Assembly (NCBI GenBank): GCA_002205965.3
Contig: NADL03000466.1
Location: 930,001 to 994,000, forward strand
Direction: 5' to 3'
Source of the DNA: Kappaphycus alvarezii
Lineage: Eukaryota > Rhodophyta > Florideophyceae > Gigartinales > Solieriaceae
Length of the DNA stretch: 64,000 nt
Shown: positions 1 through 10,439 of the stretch, one piece after another
How the letters are laid out: each line of letters opens with the position of its first letter
How positions within the stretch are numbered: position 1 is the first letter of the stretch
Translations under genes and position numbers: made by a program
The notes under the pieces: generated by a model
Seen by the model: only the letters and a program-made list of their open reading frames with translations
The model's database searches: none
Told to the model about the DNA's origin: nothing

Positions 1-115
1 CAAACGTATTACTACGACAATATTTTGCAGCAGCAGCGGTGATGTCCAATACATCATGCCTGCAGACAGGCTTCGAGCCAGCAATTTAGGCACATGACTC
101 ACCTTACCCATTATC
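1..115 (+). mobile_element. 3' end fragment of RT-family retroelement (copy 1)
   Basis: The plus strand reads through the last residues of the RT family's C-terminal region (pattern A-A-A-V-M-S-N-x-S-C-L, stop near base 77) and then a short 3' untranslated tail. The tail matches the one at 9073-9110 (minus) up to the sequence cccattatcc. Only the 3' end lies in the window; the rest is off the left edge. It meets the minus-strand element at about 118 tail to tail. Confidence 0.6.
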
Positions 116-257
116 CGTGTAAATGGGGGGTTAATTTACTGTGGTAGATATGTGGGTTGGTATCCAGTAAATTTGTACCGGAGCGTAGATATCGTATCAT
201 TGTCAAGCCAATTGCGAAACCGTACGATGCGTCGAAAGCTGTGGATGGCACTCCAAT

Positions 258-836
258 CTACCAGAAGGTGGAAGGGAGGCCAGCCAGCAAACAAGCGGCA
301 TTGGAGGTTACTGTCAAAGCGGAGTGCCGCTGTAAAAGAATGGCTCTAACCTTCGAAAACCGTTCCATTGCGCGGGTGGCAACGGTTCTCGCGAGTTCCT
401 TGACGACGGAGAACGCCAAAGGATGCCAACCTCCAAGCGTTGAGATGGGGACAAGAACCAGCCTGTTTCTCCCAGGCAGCTCAGCAAGGAACCCTTGGTA
501 TTTCCGCTGCTTCTCTGCGTGAGCTGCGTTGAGGCTAGTGAGTGGGTTGAAAGCCCTGGCTCTTGCGTGGGAGGGAGCGAGCGGGTTGACAAAGGTTATG
601 TCGAAGTAGTCCGTGCCATCGGCGGCTCCCATCGCCCTGATATCCGGCCTCGTCCTGTTATGGTAGTGTAGACGAGGTTCGATGAATCGACGTCGGGCGG
701 CTCTTTCAAGGTCGTTCCCCAGTAAAGTCACCTGGTTGTTATGGCGAGTATTCCGCTCGCAGCCAAAGCGACAATGTAGCAAGTGGTCCCGTAGATATCC
801 AGCATTTCATGGCATCCTGCTTTGGGGCAAGGGGTA
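258..836 (-). pseudogene. C-terminal nuclease-like domain of the RT element
   Basis: Continues the RT protein beyond the LTR insertion. On the minus strand it starts with CPKAGC, then GDHLLHC and RHN (a CCHC-like zinc motif), then RPDI...FDITFVNPLAP, then VPISTLGGWHP, and ends with a helical tail containing SNAACLLAGL and a stop at 258. The RPD...D spacing recalls the restriction-like endonuclease at the C-terminus of R2-type elements; this is inference from motif order, not a proven fold. The same tail recurs in fragments throughout 0-22 kb and at 42.3 kb. It is cut from the RT by the LTR, so it cannot be made as one protein here. Confidence 0.7.
832..836. repeat. Target-site duplication, left copy (GGGTA)
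   Basis: Five bases identical to 1560-1564, immediately outside the LTR ends. Dropping one copy plus the LTR leaves an uninterrupted codon run through the RT element's Cys-rich domain. Confidence 0.8.
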
Positions 837-1559
837 TGATGTGCGCAAATTTGCACACGAAAAAAAATCTAGATGAGGACCATGATTGTATACAGTATCG
901 GAATTGGGAAGATATTTTTACAGTTTTTGAATTTGCAAGATATTTTTAATTTGGGTGAGTGTGGCAAATTCATCGGTTGATTTTTTTCATTTTAGGACAC
1001 GCTGTCATAGTAGATGTCAGTACAGTTCCAGGTTGTGGGTGATACTACAAGTAGCTCTGAAAGGTCTATATAATGGCCACATCAATTCCCACCCCTGGCC
1101 GATGGGTGACTGGCATGGGTATGGCACCTAGATATTTACCTTGAAGAAATATCTTCTAATAGTCTCTCTGGTTCACACGATTACCGTAAATACATTTTAT
1201 GGTTATTAGTATGCTTGTTTGAGACTTTTGGGGTAGCCAAAAGTCTATAAAAGCCGAATAAACTGCTTCCTTTAGTGGAGGTGAAGCAAGTTGGCAGACA
1301 ACTTCAAGCCAAGTCCCGAGTAGTAGGAAGTTGAGAGTCAATTTCAGACCCAAGAAAACTTTTTCTTACGCTAATCGCAGAGCGTCGGTGGTAGACCCTG
1401 CCCCTTTTATACTTGCTTGTAGCTTCCTCAACTCTCTTCTATATACACTCCCTTTTGTTCGTTCAACAATACCACGGCAGCACTTTTGTCGCTCGCAACA
1501 CCTCCTTCTCAGGGTAATTGGTTCTGAGGATCTCCTCCCCCGCCGATTTACCCCTATCA
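837..1559. mobile_element. Solo LTR (723 bp) inserted in the RT element
   Basis: The block begins TGATGTGCGC and ends CCCCTATCA, so TG...CA in both readings, and is flanked by identical 5-bp sequences GGGTA at 832-836 and 1560-1564. Its right half, about 1225-1559, is the reverse complement of 22539-22880 and more distantly of 11030-11320. It holds a TATA-like stretch (tatataca on the plus strand near 1440). No coding capacity is seen. A clean insertion of an LTR retrotransposon followed by LTR-LTR recombination explains it best. Confidence 0.85.
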
Positions 1560-1564
1560 GGGTA
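1560..1564. repeat. Target-site duplication, right copy (GGGTA)
   Basis: Matches 832-836 exactly and abuts the terminal ATCA of the LTR. Confidence 0.8.
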
Positions 1565-1637
1565 CCTGGGGCGAATAAGGGGGTTTGGCAAAAGTACTGG
1601 AACCACACGGAAAAGTCTTTGCTCTTGATGTGCGTCC

Positions 1638-3991
1638 TCAATCCAGGGCAAGGTGCACAGTAGACCCAGCCTTTGGCACCGGGGGGGACATGCTAGCGCG
1701 GAAGGCGCGGGTGCGGATGTTTCCGAGCGGCAAGGCCTCTTGCACAGCCATATGAATTGCATCTGTTAGCTTCTTCTGCGATGGTGGGTTGGATGAGCAG
1801 AAATTGCTAAACGGAATTCGTTCTGAGGGTCGACAAGAGGCGCTCCATGCGGTAAAGGCGGCTGTAGCATCCTCGTACTGCGTCAGGTCTTGAACACAGG
1901 ACGGCAAAGACTTCTCGCATAACTGCTGCGTCGCGGCGCTGGACGCAAGAAACGAAGCGGCGGCGACATCTCGCGCGGAGGAGAGGCCGATTCCCAAGGT
2001 CGGCTTCTTCTCCTGTAGTGCCTTAATGGGCAGTTGCAGCTCCTTGAATATACAGTTGTCTAGCATTCCACCCGCTAAAGTGCGGCAGCACCTCTCGATT
2101 AAGCTGTCGAAGTATTCGGCCCCTTTCCGCGTACAGGAGGGCGGCACAACTCGCAAGAGGTATCCCACTTTGCAAACCCCAAAGCAGTTGCGCAGTAGTT
2201 GGAATGAAGCGTGCGCGTCCTCGATTTCCATGACAGCGTTAAGTAAAGGCTCAAGGGAGTATACATGGTCCAGGAAGTATTGTTCCATGAACGTTTGGGA
2301 GCCGATTGGCGCGTTCAAAACCGAAGTACCAGCACTGTATTCCTGCCGCATATCACAGGGGTATGCGGACTGAACCGACGCGGAGGGGGCGGTGGGCCAC
2401 CATACTTTGCATTTCGAGACTGCCAGATGGAGACCACGACGTTTGGCCTCGGGAGAAGACAGAACCTCGATTACCTTGAGTATATCCTCGTGTTTGGCTA
2501 CAATGTAGCCATCGTCGTGATACCAAAGCTCCAAAAGCAGTGTGTCTAACCCTGTGTCCTCGTCGGGGGATCCCGACAATAGCTCTTTGATCTTTAGGGC
2601 GATGGGGTGGAGTACGAGAGCGAAAAGCAATCCGCTGAGCGGGTCTCCTTGCTGAGTACCCACAACACTCCGTATAGTCTCGAATCCCGTCCAGAGGAAC
2701 GCTGGGTCGTTGTTGTAGCAATACAGTACCCAAGGGAGCAACTGGGAAAGAGGTTCCGGACTGCGTTAAAAAAGGAAGCACGGCTGCACAGGTTGAACGC
2801 ATTCTTCAGGTCGACCGACAAGAGCGCATATTCAGAGCGTGTACCGAACTTGTTCACGATGCGTCGAACACCGTGAACTACTGCATCTGTTCCTGACTTT
2901 GTAGCGATACCAACCTGAAGAGGCTGGAAGTAGGTGGAGGCCTTTTCATTGACCCGAGTAGCAAGGCAGCTACTAACTAACCGTCGCAAAGTCTCTCCCA
3001 CTGCAATGGGGCGCGGAGTCATGTCTTTCTTCGCAAGTGGTGTGAGTGGGGCTCCAGCAATCCACGGGGCGAGGGCAGTAGGAGCTTTTCCGGAAGCCAG
3101 GACGTTCAGAAGTTCTGTTAATGAATCCAAGAATTTCCCCTGCGAGGAAGATGTGGGTGTCCGTAGAAGCTCTTCGACGTGAGAGGGGCGAAGTCCGGAT
3201 CCCCCCGGGGCTGAACCGGGTTTGAAAGAGCGAACTGCCCGCAAAACCTCATCCTTGTGCTCATCCTCCCGGGAAGATTGAGGATGTTTAGCTCGGAGGG
3301 CGTCAGACACCGATTTAGTGGCCGGTAACACCCCTAGAGATCCTAATGCCTGTGCAGCTTTCCCATATGCTCCTTCGCGGGCGAGTCTCATGGCACGACG
3401 GATGTTGGCCTGTTTCTGTTCCTGGGGCGTTAAAGTTCGTTTTGTTCGGGAGGTCGCTTGTTGAAGTGCGTTCTGCCATAAGGTTTGGAACTGTCCTGCA
3501 TTCCACAATTCGAGCCGTTCTCTGATTAAGTCACTGGTTGATTGGACTTGCGTTTCGACGTTCGAAACGGTAGTACCTGAGGAAGGTGAAGTATTGGAAA
3601 GCATCACTGAAGGGAAAAGAAAAACTTTAGAGAGCTTCTCTTCCGCATCATTATGTCCGTGTGCACAAGTCCACGCTGCGTCATGCATGGCGACAGACAG
3701 GGAGTCACTCAGTGCTGATCGGAATCGTGTAGGGATATGAGACAACACAGGAATGTGGGTCGTAAAGATGTCCTCATGGCAGGGCAGGGGTTGTGCGTGG
3801 AGCGGAGCATGCCCTGGTGAAGGTTGCTGATCTGAAGCGTTTCCAGTCGTGTGTGCGGGTCGCGGCGGTTGATCGTCGGCGATCGGGCGTGGGACCGGGA
3901 CCGAAGACTGGCGGGGTTCATCCGCCTGCAACTGCGACTTGTGCAACGGAGCGTACTGCCTTGGCCTTGTGTCTACGGTACACTGAGGGCA
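1638..3991 (-). CDS. Reverse transcriptase of non-LTR-like retroelement
   Basis: Encodes the RT that would copy the element RNA. Visible in order: a CPQC putative zinc-binding motif; a Pro-rich linker; a basic helical region; SAPGGSGLRPSH-type motifs; a conserved ALLSVDLKNAFN block (motif A); GTQQGDPLSGLLFALVLHP (motif B); and LWYHDDGYIV, where YHDD takes the place of the usual YxDD catalytic box. A one-base shift falls at a GGG run at 2744-2746 (CCC on the coding strand); adding one C joins the halves. Downstream the frame leads, after another one-base shift near 1640, to a stretch ending FAPGT where the solo LTR sits. The exact start is unclear; no good ATG is seen near the CPQC motif. RT identity is firm. 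The exact clade is not: it resembles the RT/C-terminal-nuclease proteins common in algae and protists. Confidence 0.85.
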
Positions 3992-4212
3992 GCGGACGAA
4001 CGAGAAGGAGTACAGTCCTTGCGGATCCGGACCGTGTACTTTTCCTGAGCAAGTCTAGCATACACCGGGGGATAGCCGAACCACACTTTTCAAAAATTAA
4101 AGAACCAAATCATTTCGTCGTCGATATTTTGCCTCAAGTTGATGGATGAGATATGTCCACTCTATGTGGTTGTGTGGACAAGTTTAGGATAGATCGAGTA
4201 CATCTTCGAAGA

Positions 4213-4400
4213 AAAAAATACTCAAACCTTTTTCCCTCTTTTTTTTCTTTTTTTTACATGGGTAAATGGGGATTAATTTACTGTGGTAGATATGGGGCTT
4301 GGTATCCAGGAAATTCCCTCTACTAGCACGTAGAAGAAAGGCCGGCGAGCAAATAAATCACATTGGAAGTTGCTGCCAGTGCGAAGTGTCGTTATAAAAG
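4213..4400 (-). repeat. Fragment of RT-family 3' region
   Basis: 4262-4316 is close to 118-175 (3' end of the RT element), and 4340-4400 matches the coding tail near 270-335, minus strand, with a deletion between. A terminal-like motif (tactcaaacctttttccc) at 4213-4236 lies on the plus strand beside it. 4045-4112 on the plus side is also repeated at 9000-9070 in inverse orientation. A decayed partial copy. Confidence 0.55.
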
Positions 4401-4930
4401 TAAATATATTCTTTATTTGAGTCAACTGCGCATAATCAACCATTATATATTTCCAAGTGAGTACGTATAAGTTAATCATATTTACATCTGATTTTTGGTT
4501 GAAGGCTTTCTTGAGCACATAAGGAGAAGTGTAAATGTTTAAGAACCTCCTTATTTGTGAAAGAGTATTCTTTTCCTTACCAGGGGATTATTTTGATTAG
4601 CCATTGCTTTATAAAAAATTCGTGATTCTGTGAGTTTAAGGAAAAACTTTCGTTGCAATTCTAACGATATGAGTTCTATCATGGACAGCCATCACAACCA
4701 ATGTGGTGTGCTTCATATCTGGCTATTTTGGAGTCTTTTGATGATGAAGAAGGAGAACCGGCGACGTGCTAGTCTTTACGGCTACTATGGCTTGTAGCTA
4801 CAATAATCTGTATAGTAGATCAGCCGGGTGTTCCATAGGTACTTGAATTCACCTAAACTTTTTCCCATTTCCACAATCAACCTTGAAACTTATAATGTCG
4901 CCAAACGGTTCCAAGTTTCACTTCGCATTC
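4401..4930. other. No gene seen
   Basis: AT-rich sequence between the RT fragment and the CAP-like gene. A short minus-strand frame at 4273-4518 has no recognisable features and overlaps repeat sequence. It probably holds the 3' untranslated and flanking part of the CAP-like gene. Confidence 0.4.
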
Positions 4931-4939
4931 TATGCTGAT

Positions 4940-6517
4940 CTATCGGCCTACTGTAAGGACGCACTCCATATCGCCAACTACAACAGCAACACTTGCACCT
5001 ATGTTGAAATTCTCCCTCTCAGAAGAATTTCGACTTTGATCGGACTGTTCTAAAATTCTAAGTGCTCGAAGGACCATTTCCCGAGCTGTCTCCTCAATTC
5101 TGTGCTTTGAGGATAGATTGCATGGGAACTCCAGATCTTTCATAGTCTTACAAATCGCACTGCCTTTCGGCACGCATCCTTATACATTCTCTCGCTCCAA
5201 GCAAGTTCATGCAGCTTGTCCAAAGTTCTGCGCTTATTTAAGTCACTAAAAAGTTTCAGCGCTTTGTCTCTCCGGTAATGCGCAGTTTGTGTCTCAATTG
5301 TTCTTGATTTCCAAAGGTCTTGTCACTAGTAGCGCTTTTAGAGACATTTTTGTTACGCTTATCAAGTACCATGTAAAATTCATGACCGTCAACTGAAAAG
5401 CTCCATTTCTTTGATGAATCGGGATTGCACTGGATGTCTATTTTCGCTTTTTTGTCACCTTTGTTATGCTTCCTTGCACCGCTACTCTCACTTTTCTGTG
5501 AGGACCTGGATAGAAATTCAATAGATATATCAGGTGAGCTTGTTCTCTTCGACATGAGGCTTTTAGTGTCTTTTCTGAGGTCAAGGTAGCCACTCGGCAC
5601 CGAAGGGTTCCAGTTATCGACGATTTGTGCTCTTCAGATGGAGTGCCAGACTTTTTTACGCGATGCATTTTCTCGTCTTTTGGCACAACATTTTGCGAGC
5701 CAATGCTAGAGACGCCAGATGACCGTGGCATGATACCTTCATCGAATCCACTAGAGAGATCGGATGAGAACGGAGTCCCGCTGCTGTATAGAAGAGTACT
5801 ATCTTTATCAGTGCAAACTGAGTATGCCATCTCAGTATGGTCATTGCACTTCCGCTTAGTGTCGTGCTTGGAATGGAAGGGCTTTCCAGAAACTTCCTCC
5901 AGATCACCGCGAGTGATTTGCATTCCATTGGTGGAGGTGGAGCCAAGGATATTACTAAAAGCAGAAACCAGCCGCGAGTAGCGTTGCGAATGGTTCCGCC
6001 TTACCTTCTGCGAAGGTGAAGAATCCATTATTTTACCGGTCAGGTTATAATCTTTGGCTCGTTTTTCATCACAAGCACAAGTTGCAACAGGAATATTGCG
6101 AACCTTAGGACATCCATGCCGTGTAAAGATTTGAACTGCGAAAAACCTTTTCCCGTCACCGAATATTGCAACAATGGAACATTTCCAATGATGATCCACT
6201 TCTCTCATCATTCTTCGTTGTTCATTTAGATCAATGAACTTTTTCGTGAAATCTGAGATAAGTTCAGCTAGTTGACACGATCCCTTTTTCTCTGCGTAAT
6301 TGGCAATGTACGAAACCGATAGGTAGTTAGGAAACTTAAAGATTCGACCCTCATGGAACATGTCCCTGGCATGAGCGTACCCAATCCGATACAGCTTTTC
6401 GTCCCAGAGAAGATTCGATAATCCTGTCCTCCTTCGATGGTCGTTGTAGTTGGAAAAGCATTTCTTCGAAGCTTGGGAGAGCTCCGTTTCTAAGAATTCT
6501 GGCGTTGGTTGAGTCAT
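4940..6517 (-). CDS. Protein with two CAP/SCP-like domains, frame broken
   Basis: The first domain, residues 1-150 from ATG 6517, shows the CAP (SCP/YkwD) pattern: a helix with N-x-x-R-R-x-x-G-L, then LLWDEKLYRIGYAHARDM, later a strand pair CSIVAIFGDGKRFFAVQIF. A Ser/Lys-rich linker follows (about 160-430). After frame shifts near 5590 and 5260 a second, weaker CAP-like unit appears: RRTLDKLHELAWSERMYKDA (about 5170-5230) and NIGASVAVVVGDMECVLTV, ending at 4940. CAP proteins are usually secreted, but no signal peptide is seen at this start; an upstream exon (for example in 6565-6804) could supply one. The catalytic-looking CAP His/Glu set is not clearly kept. It may be a pseudogene or a gene with sequence errors. 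The CAP assignment rests on motif reading only. Confidence 0.5.
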
Positions 6518-6519
6518 TT

Positions 6520-7300
6520 CTGGGAGACTTGATAGTTTGTGGCGATTTTCTGTTTACGAGTTTGTTAACACAAAAGATGAAAGAGCTGAGGAGTCCTTAT
6601 ATTAAAGTGTTCGTCGGAGAATGGCGTTCTTCCAGGGTATGAAGAGTCGAGAATGTGTGATGGTAACTGATAAATTGAAGCTGGATACGTATGATTTGAT
6701 TTACAAGAATGCGATTTATTTTTGAGAGCATTACAGTAAAGCATTTTTCTTCCACACCTAATACCGTAGAGCTCGGGACTTAATCGACACCCGTTTTCAG
6801 ACATGAAAGCCGCCTGATTTTTCTCCGCTTTTCCTTACAGCGGCTGTTGAATGTTCGGTGACAGGTACTGAAAAAAGTCGCACACCTCGCTTGGGCAGGG
6901 GGAGTAAGATAGGTTTTTATTGTGTAGGATCATTGGTACTGTAGATGGAAGTTGAGTGAGATGGAAACGTGGTTGGTTTGCTGCGAGACACGTCAAGGTG
7001 GGGAGTCCCACGAACTTTGGTTCAAACCATGTTTCAGGATATGCAGTGTGGATAACGGTCCATTTCTTACAACTACTTGGAGCCAAGAGTCGCAACGGGA
7101 TTTCTTCTCGGGAAGGGCTGATACAGGAAACTGGTGACTAATTAAAAACTAAAAGGTATATGCTTAGGCAGTAAAAATAAGTGTGCCGTACTACACAGAT
7201 CGGACACATCTTCCAACAGTAAAACACCCAAAACTTTCCGGTACTACATAATTTTTCGCCTCAATCCAGAATCGAACATTTCGCCTCTTTTCAGGAAATT
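6520..7300. repeat. Intergenic, with dispersed-repeat pieces
   Basis: 6960-7045 resembles 19870-19950 and, inverted, 20490-20525 (shared core ttcaaaccatg). 7190-7238 carries the terminal motif of the RT family (gtaaaacacccaaaac at about 7219-7235) preceded by cggacacatcttcc. A minus-strand frame at 6565-6804 has an ATG but no recognisable domain; it might be an upstream exon of the CAP-like gene. Confidence 0.4.
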
Positions 7301-7796
7301 CATCAGTGGAACTGCCCAGGTCCGCAATTTCGTTGTTGACATCCCGGCATGCAACGTTGTCCTCCGCCCAGACAGTTACCGTCCTTTTCCAGCAATGCTA
7401 TCCCAAGGCCCCTGGCGAGCGCCTTCAATCCGCAATCACCTTCGAACTCCTGGCCACGAAATTTGAGCGCCGTTTCCAGTCTTCTCTCCGTCTGCCACCC
7501 GACTTGCTGTTCCGTGTTCTCCACCCTCTCTCACCTCAACCGTGGCATGCGCCTTTCTTCCTCGTTTTGTGCTGTAACTCCCGCTTCATATGGGGCAATA
7601 CCTCGAAATGTTTTAAAGTCACCCTTGCATATGATAACAAAGATAACGTGTGTGAAATCTTTACGAGTAGGAAACAAAGCACTCAGACGTGCAGAAGTCA
7701 TTGAAGAAATACTACTCAAGCAGACGACGGGTGCTCACCTGGCGGGCTTGCATCCCTTGAAGACAGAATGAGGAACGAGGAACTAGATCCCGCAAC
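7301..7796. other. Unassigned, two overlapping open frames
   Basis: Plus-strand frames at 7306-7704 and 7349-7771 are open, but their translations show no domain, signal or repeat I recognise, and they overlap in different frames. The base composition is similar to the neighbouring RT fragments, so this is probably decayed element sequence. Confidence 0.3.
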
Positions 7797-8591
7797 TTAA
7801 GCGTGGCGGAGGAATCGGCGGCTGGCAGCGAATGATGCAAGGAGGCGGAAAATTTTAGAACCACTTTCCCCTAACGCCGCATAAATATCGATGCGGACGG
7901 GCACCAGTAAGATATCGTTGGAGTCACAGTAGGTGCCGTAGCGCAAGACCTTAGCGTGCTCTGGGAGAGACGCAGCGGCCTCGGGAGAGGAGGCGCTGTG
8001 CGAAAGGCGCTGTTGGACGACAGGGTGGGCCACAGTAACATCCAATGCAATATCCTTGGCGGCTAGACCGTAGGCGCAGGTATGTAGAGGTCCACGCGGA
8101 AGGAAGGCATGGGGTGCGAGGGGGTGGACGGGAGCAAGTGTTAAACGAACGCAGTGATGCCGAGTTCTTTGCAGTAGCGATGGAGGCCATTGCGAAGCAC
8201 ATTGTGACGCCGGGTTTCCCCGTCATCGTACTTGCTGGTCAGGGCATGTTTGGCCGTCGGGTCCAGAACTGGAGCAACATCGGCGGAACGGCGAGCGCAG
8301 ACTAGGCACCGCGATTGTCCCGCGAAAAGTGGTATACCAAGACGAAGGGCGACAGCAATTTTTCAAGCATGGGATGCCAAGTAAATGCCCCGGTGCCGGT
8401 GGGGAAGTGCAGTGAAGAGAGAGCAGGAGGATTTGGTACGCACCGAGAGGAGACGAGCCCGCTCCACGGCGTCGGCGTGGAGAAACATGTGATCGAAGGA
8501 GGAAGCGGAAGTTCGGAACAAAGATAACAAAGATGACAAAAAGAAGGGAATGATGAGGTAGTTTACTTCGTCGTCTGACACTTCTAGCCAA
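7797..8591 (-). pseudogene. RT-element C-terminal fragment, subfamily 2
   Basis: Minus strand, read in several frames: IAVALRLGIPLFAG, then a Cys-rich stretch, a D-G-E-T-R-R-H-N motif, YCKELGIT, VDLYIPAP, then DVTVAHP, YGTYCDSND, LVPVRIDIYAALG and a helical end at 7797. This parallels the 258-836 domain in order (zinc motif, RRHN, RxDI-like, DVTVxHP, VP...YGALG) but belongs to a second sequence subfamily, shared with 9542-10140 and 20570-21345. The RT part is missing, as expected of a 5'-truncated insertion. Confidence 0.6.
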
Positions 8592-8699
8592 GGGGAATCT
8601 ATACGGGGTTTGGAGAGAAAGAAAGGAGAAAACAGTAACGGGTCTGCCCCTCCGTGACCCTCTGACTACATCGACCGGTCAAGGCAGGCGAGGAGGTAT

Positions 8700-9010
8700 G
8701 CCGCATTAGACAGTACAGCTTATGCTCCGTGACTATGCATGAGAACCATTTTGGTTCTCGAGAAGCTCTCCATTACCCTCGTGGCCATATTTGGTGCCAA
8801 GTCCGCAACGAACGCATATGCCTCCGGGTGCCACTCTCCCAGATCAGATATCGGGATTGGCACTAGCCTCTTCCTTCTCTCAGCAGAAAGTAGCCCTTCG
8901 TACCTTGTACGCTTTGCACATCGGACCGTGTTCAGGGAAGTTTGGGGGTTGAAGTTCCTGATTCGGGAATACGAACGGGCAAGGCGGTTAACGAAGGAGT
9001 TGATTTGGTT
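8700..9010 (-). pseudogene. RT-element C-terminal fragment, subfamily 1
   Basis: The minus strand reads FVNRLARSYSRIRNFNPQTS, then LVPIPISDLGEWHPEAY, then NMATRVMESFS and a worn SNAAYLLA end near 8700. This is the same order and wording as the 258-836 domain. It is cut sharply at its 5' side near 9005, where a different repeated segment begins. Confidence 0.6.
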
Positions 9011-9072
9011 CTTTAATGTTTGAAAAGTGCGGTTCGGCTATCCTCCGGTGTATGCTAGACATGTTCAGGATA
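9000..9072. repeat. 70-bp segment repeated at 4045-4112 (inverted)
   Basis: The plus strand from 9000 to 9070 is the near-exact reverse complement of 4045-4112 (shared core ccggtgtatgctagac). At 4 kb it lies at the 5' side of the RT element; here it is wedged between two truncated copies, suggesting nested insertion. Confidence 0.6.
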
Positions 9073-9507
9073 ATGGGTAATGTGTCTCATGTGCCTAAAT
9101 GGCTGGCTCGAAGCCTATCAGAAGGCATGATGCATTGGATATCAGTGCTGCTGCCGCATGCCTCTGGGTTAAAACCGCTCGAATCGTCCCGGATGTCTCC
9201 ATTGCCCTAACAGCCACGTTCCGCTCCACGTCGGTTAGCACTGCGTAGGCGTCTGGTTGCCAGCCCCGAGGGTGGATATAGGGATGGGCATGAGTCTGCT
9301 CCGTGCGGAGTTCGCGATAAAAGATTCATATCTTCTATGCTTTGCAGCCTTTGCCGCGTTGAGGGATGTGAGCGGGTTAAAGGTGCGCACTCTCCTGTTG
9401 GATGGCGCGGGTGGGTTGACAAAAGTTAACGAAGGTAACATGACAAAAACAGTTTTGGTCGACATCTTGAAGCAATCCACATACTTAAGAAACAACGCAC
9501 TGTTCAC
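9073..9507 (-). pseudogene. RT-element C-terminal fragment, subfamily 1
   Basis: The minus strand gives FVNPPAPSNRRVRTFNPLTS, LMPIPISTLGAG, then after a frame break NVAVRAMETSG, QRHAAAALISNASCLLIG and a stop, followed by the same 3' tail as window bases 77-111. 5'-truncated near 9507. Confidence 0.65.
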
Positions 9508-9541
9508 ATGCGAACATACAGTACTGAGGGTAGGTTGACAG

Positions 9542-10140
9542 CTAAACTAAACTGATACGTTGCGGGCAAGGACCTGACGAATTTGCATGCCTTTCAAGCA
9601 GACACCGAAACGGGTGATAAAAGTCGCGGAATTCATGTTGTGGGGAGAAACCTCGGAGAACGGCAGCGAAAGTAGCGAGGCAATGAGAGAACTCTGTACC
9701 TTCGAGTCCTAAAGCTCCATAGACATCAATACCAACGGGAATAAAAAGGAGGTTCAGCGCTTGACAGGCATCACCGTATGTAAATGTTTGGATAGTTCGG
9801 CGAGATTCGCAGCTGCTCCGACAGATGCAGTGCACTGGGAGAGACGTGTCTGTGCATGAGGATGTGCGACAGTGACGGACAGAGCGACAACGCTGGAACG
9901 TATGCAGTAGGAGCCAGGGATGAACAGGTCGATGCGGGTGGAGGATGGAACCGCAGAAGTAGGAATAGGACGAAGAGTGAATAAGGTCGCGGCAGAAATT
10001 CCGAGTTTTTTGCAGTACTGGTGAATGGAATTACAGAGGACATTATGACGACGCCTCCGGCCATCTCCGTACTTGCAAGGGATAGATTGTTTCCCGGCCG
10101 AATCTAGTGAAGGGGCAACCGCCACGGAACGACGGGAACA
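9542..10140 (-). pseudogene. RT-element C-terminal fragment, subfamily 2
   Basis: The minus strand reads AVAPSLDSAGKQ, then GDGRRRRHNVLCNSIHQYCK, RIDLFIPGS, VTVAHPHAQTRLS, then LLFIPVGIDVYGALGLEG, ending near 9542. It matches the 7797-8591 copy block by block. The frame changes once near 9800. Confidence 0.6.
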
Positions 10141-10230
10141 GATTTACTTTTACTGTCGTCGCTGTTGACCGTACATCTAAAATATTACAGCACTCCGAGC
10201 TCCACCCCTCCTAATTGCAGGCAAGCGAGA

Positions 10231-10257
10231 GGGGAAGGTTTGGGTGTTTTACTATTG
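10231..10257 (-). repeat. RT-family terminal motif, minus orientation
   Basis: The reverse complement reads agtaaaacacccaaaccttcccc, the same end motif found at 16641, 20191 and 22481. Confidence 0.6.
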
Positions 10258-10439
10258 GAAGTTAAATCCTATCCGTCCTAAAGTTTTCTAGAAAATCCAA
10301 TCGTCTCAAAAAGGAATGCCGACACAGTACTGGGCAAGCACAGTAATTAAATACGAGAGTGCGGGTTAATAAAGCCTTTTACCGTGCAGTGACGGATGAA
10401 CCAAGCTACATGTATGTTTTCGGAGAATTGAAAATTCTT

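Larger units (their letters stand above)
118..4112 (-). mobile_element. Reverse-transcriptase retroelement, split by a solo LTR
   Basis: One minus-strand element running from an N-terminal CPQC motif (3980-3991) through a reverse transcriptase to a Cys/His-rich, nuclease-like C-terminal domain ending at 258. The domain order resembles non-LTR (TPRT-type) elements with a C-terminal restriction-like nuclease. The coding path is open except for two single-base shifts (about 2744-2746 and about 1640) and the LTR at 837-1559. Removing the LTR and one target duplicate brings the two halves back into one frame. The 3' end, about 118-175, is shared with a fragment at 4262-4316. The left and right limits are approximate. 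Confidence 0.75.
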
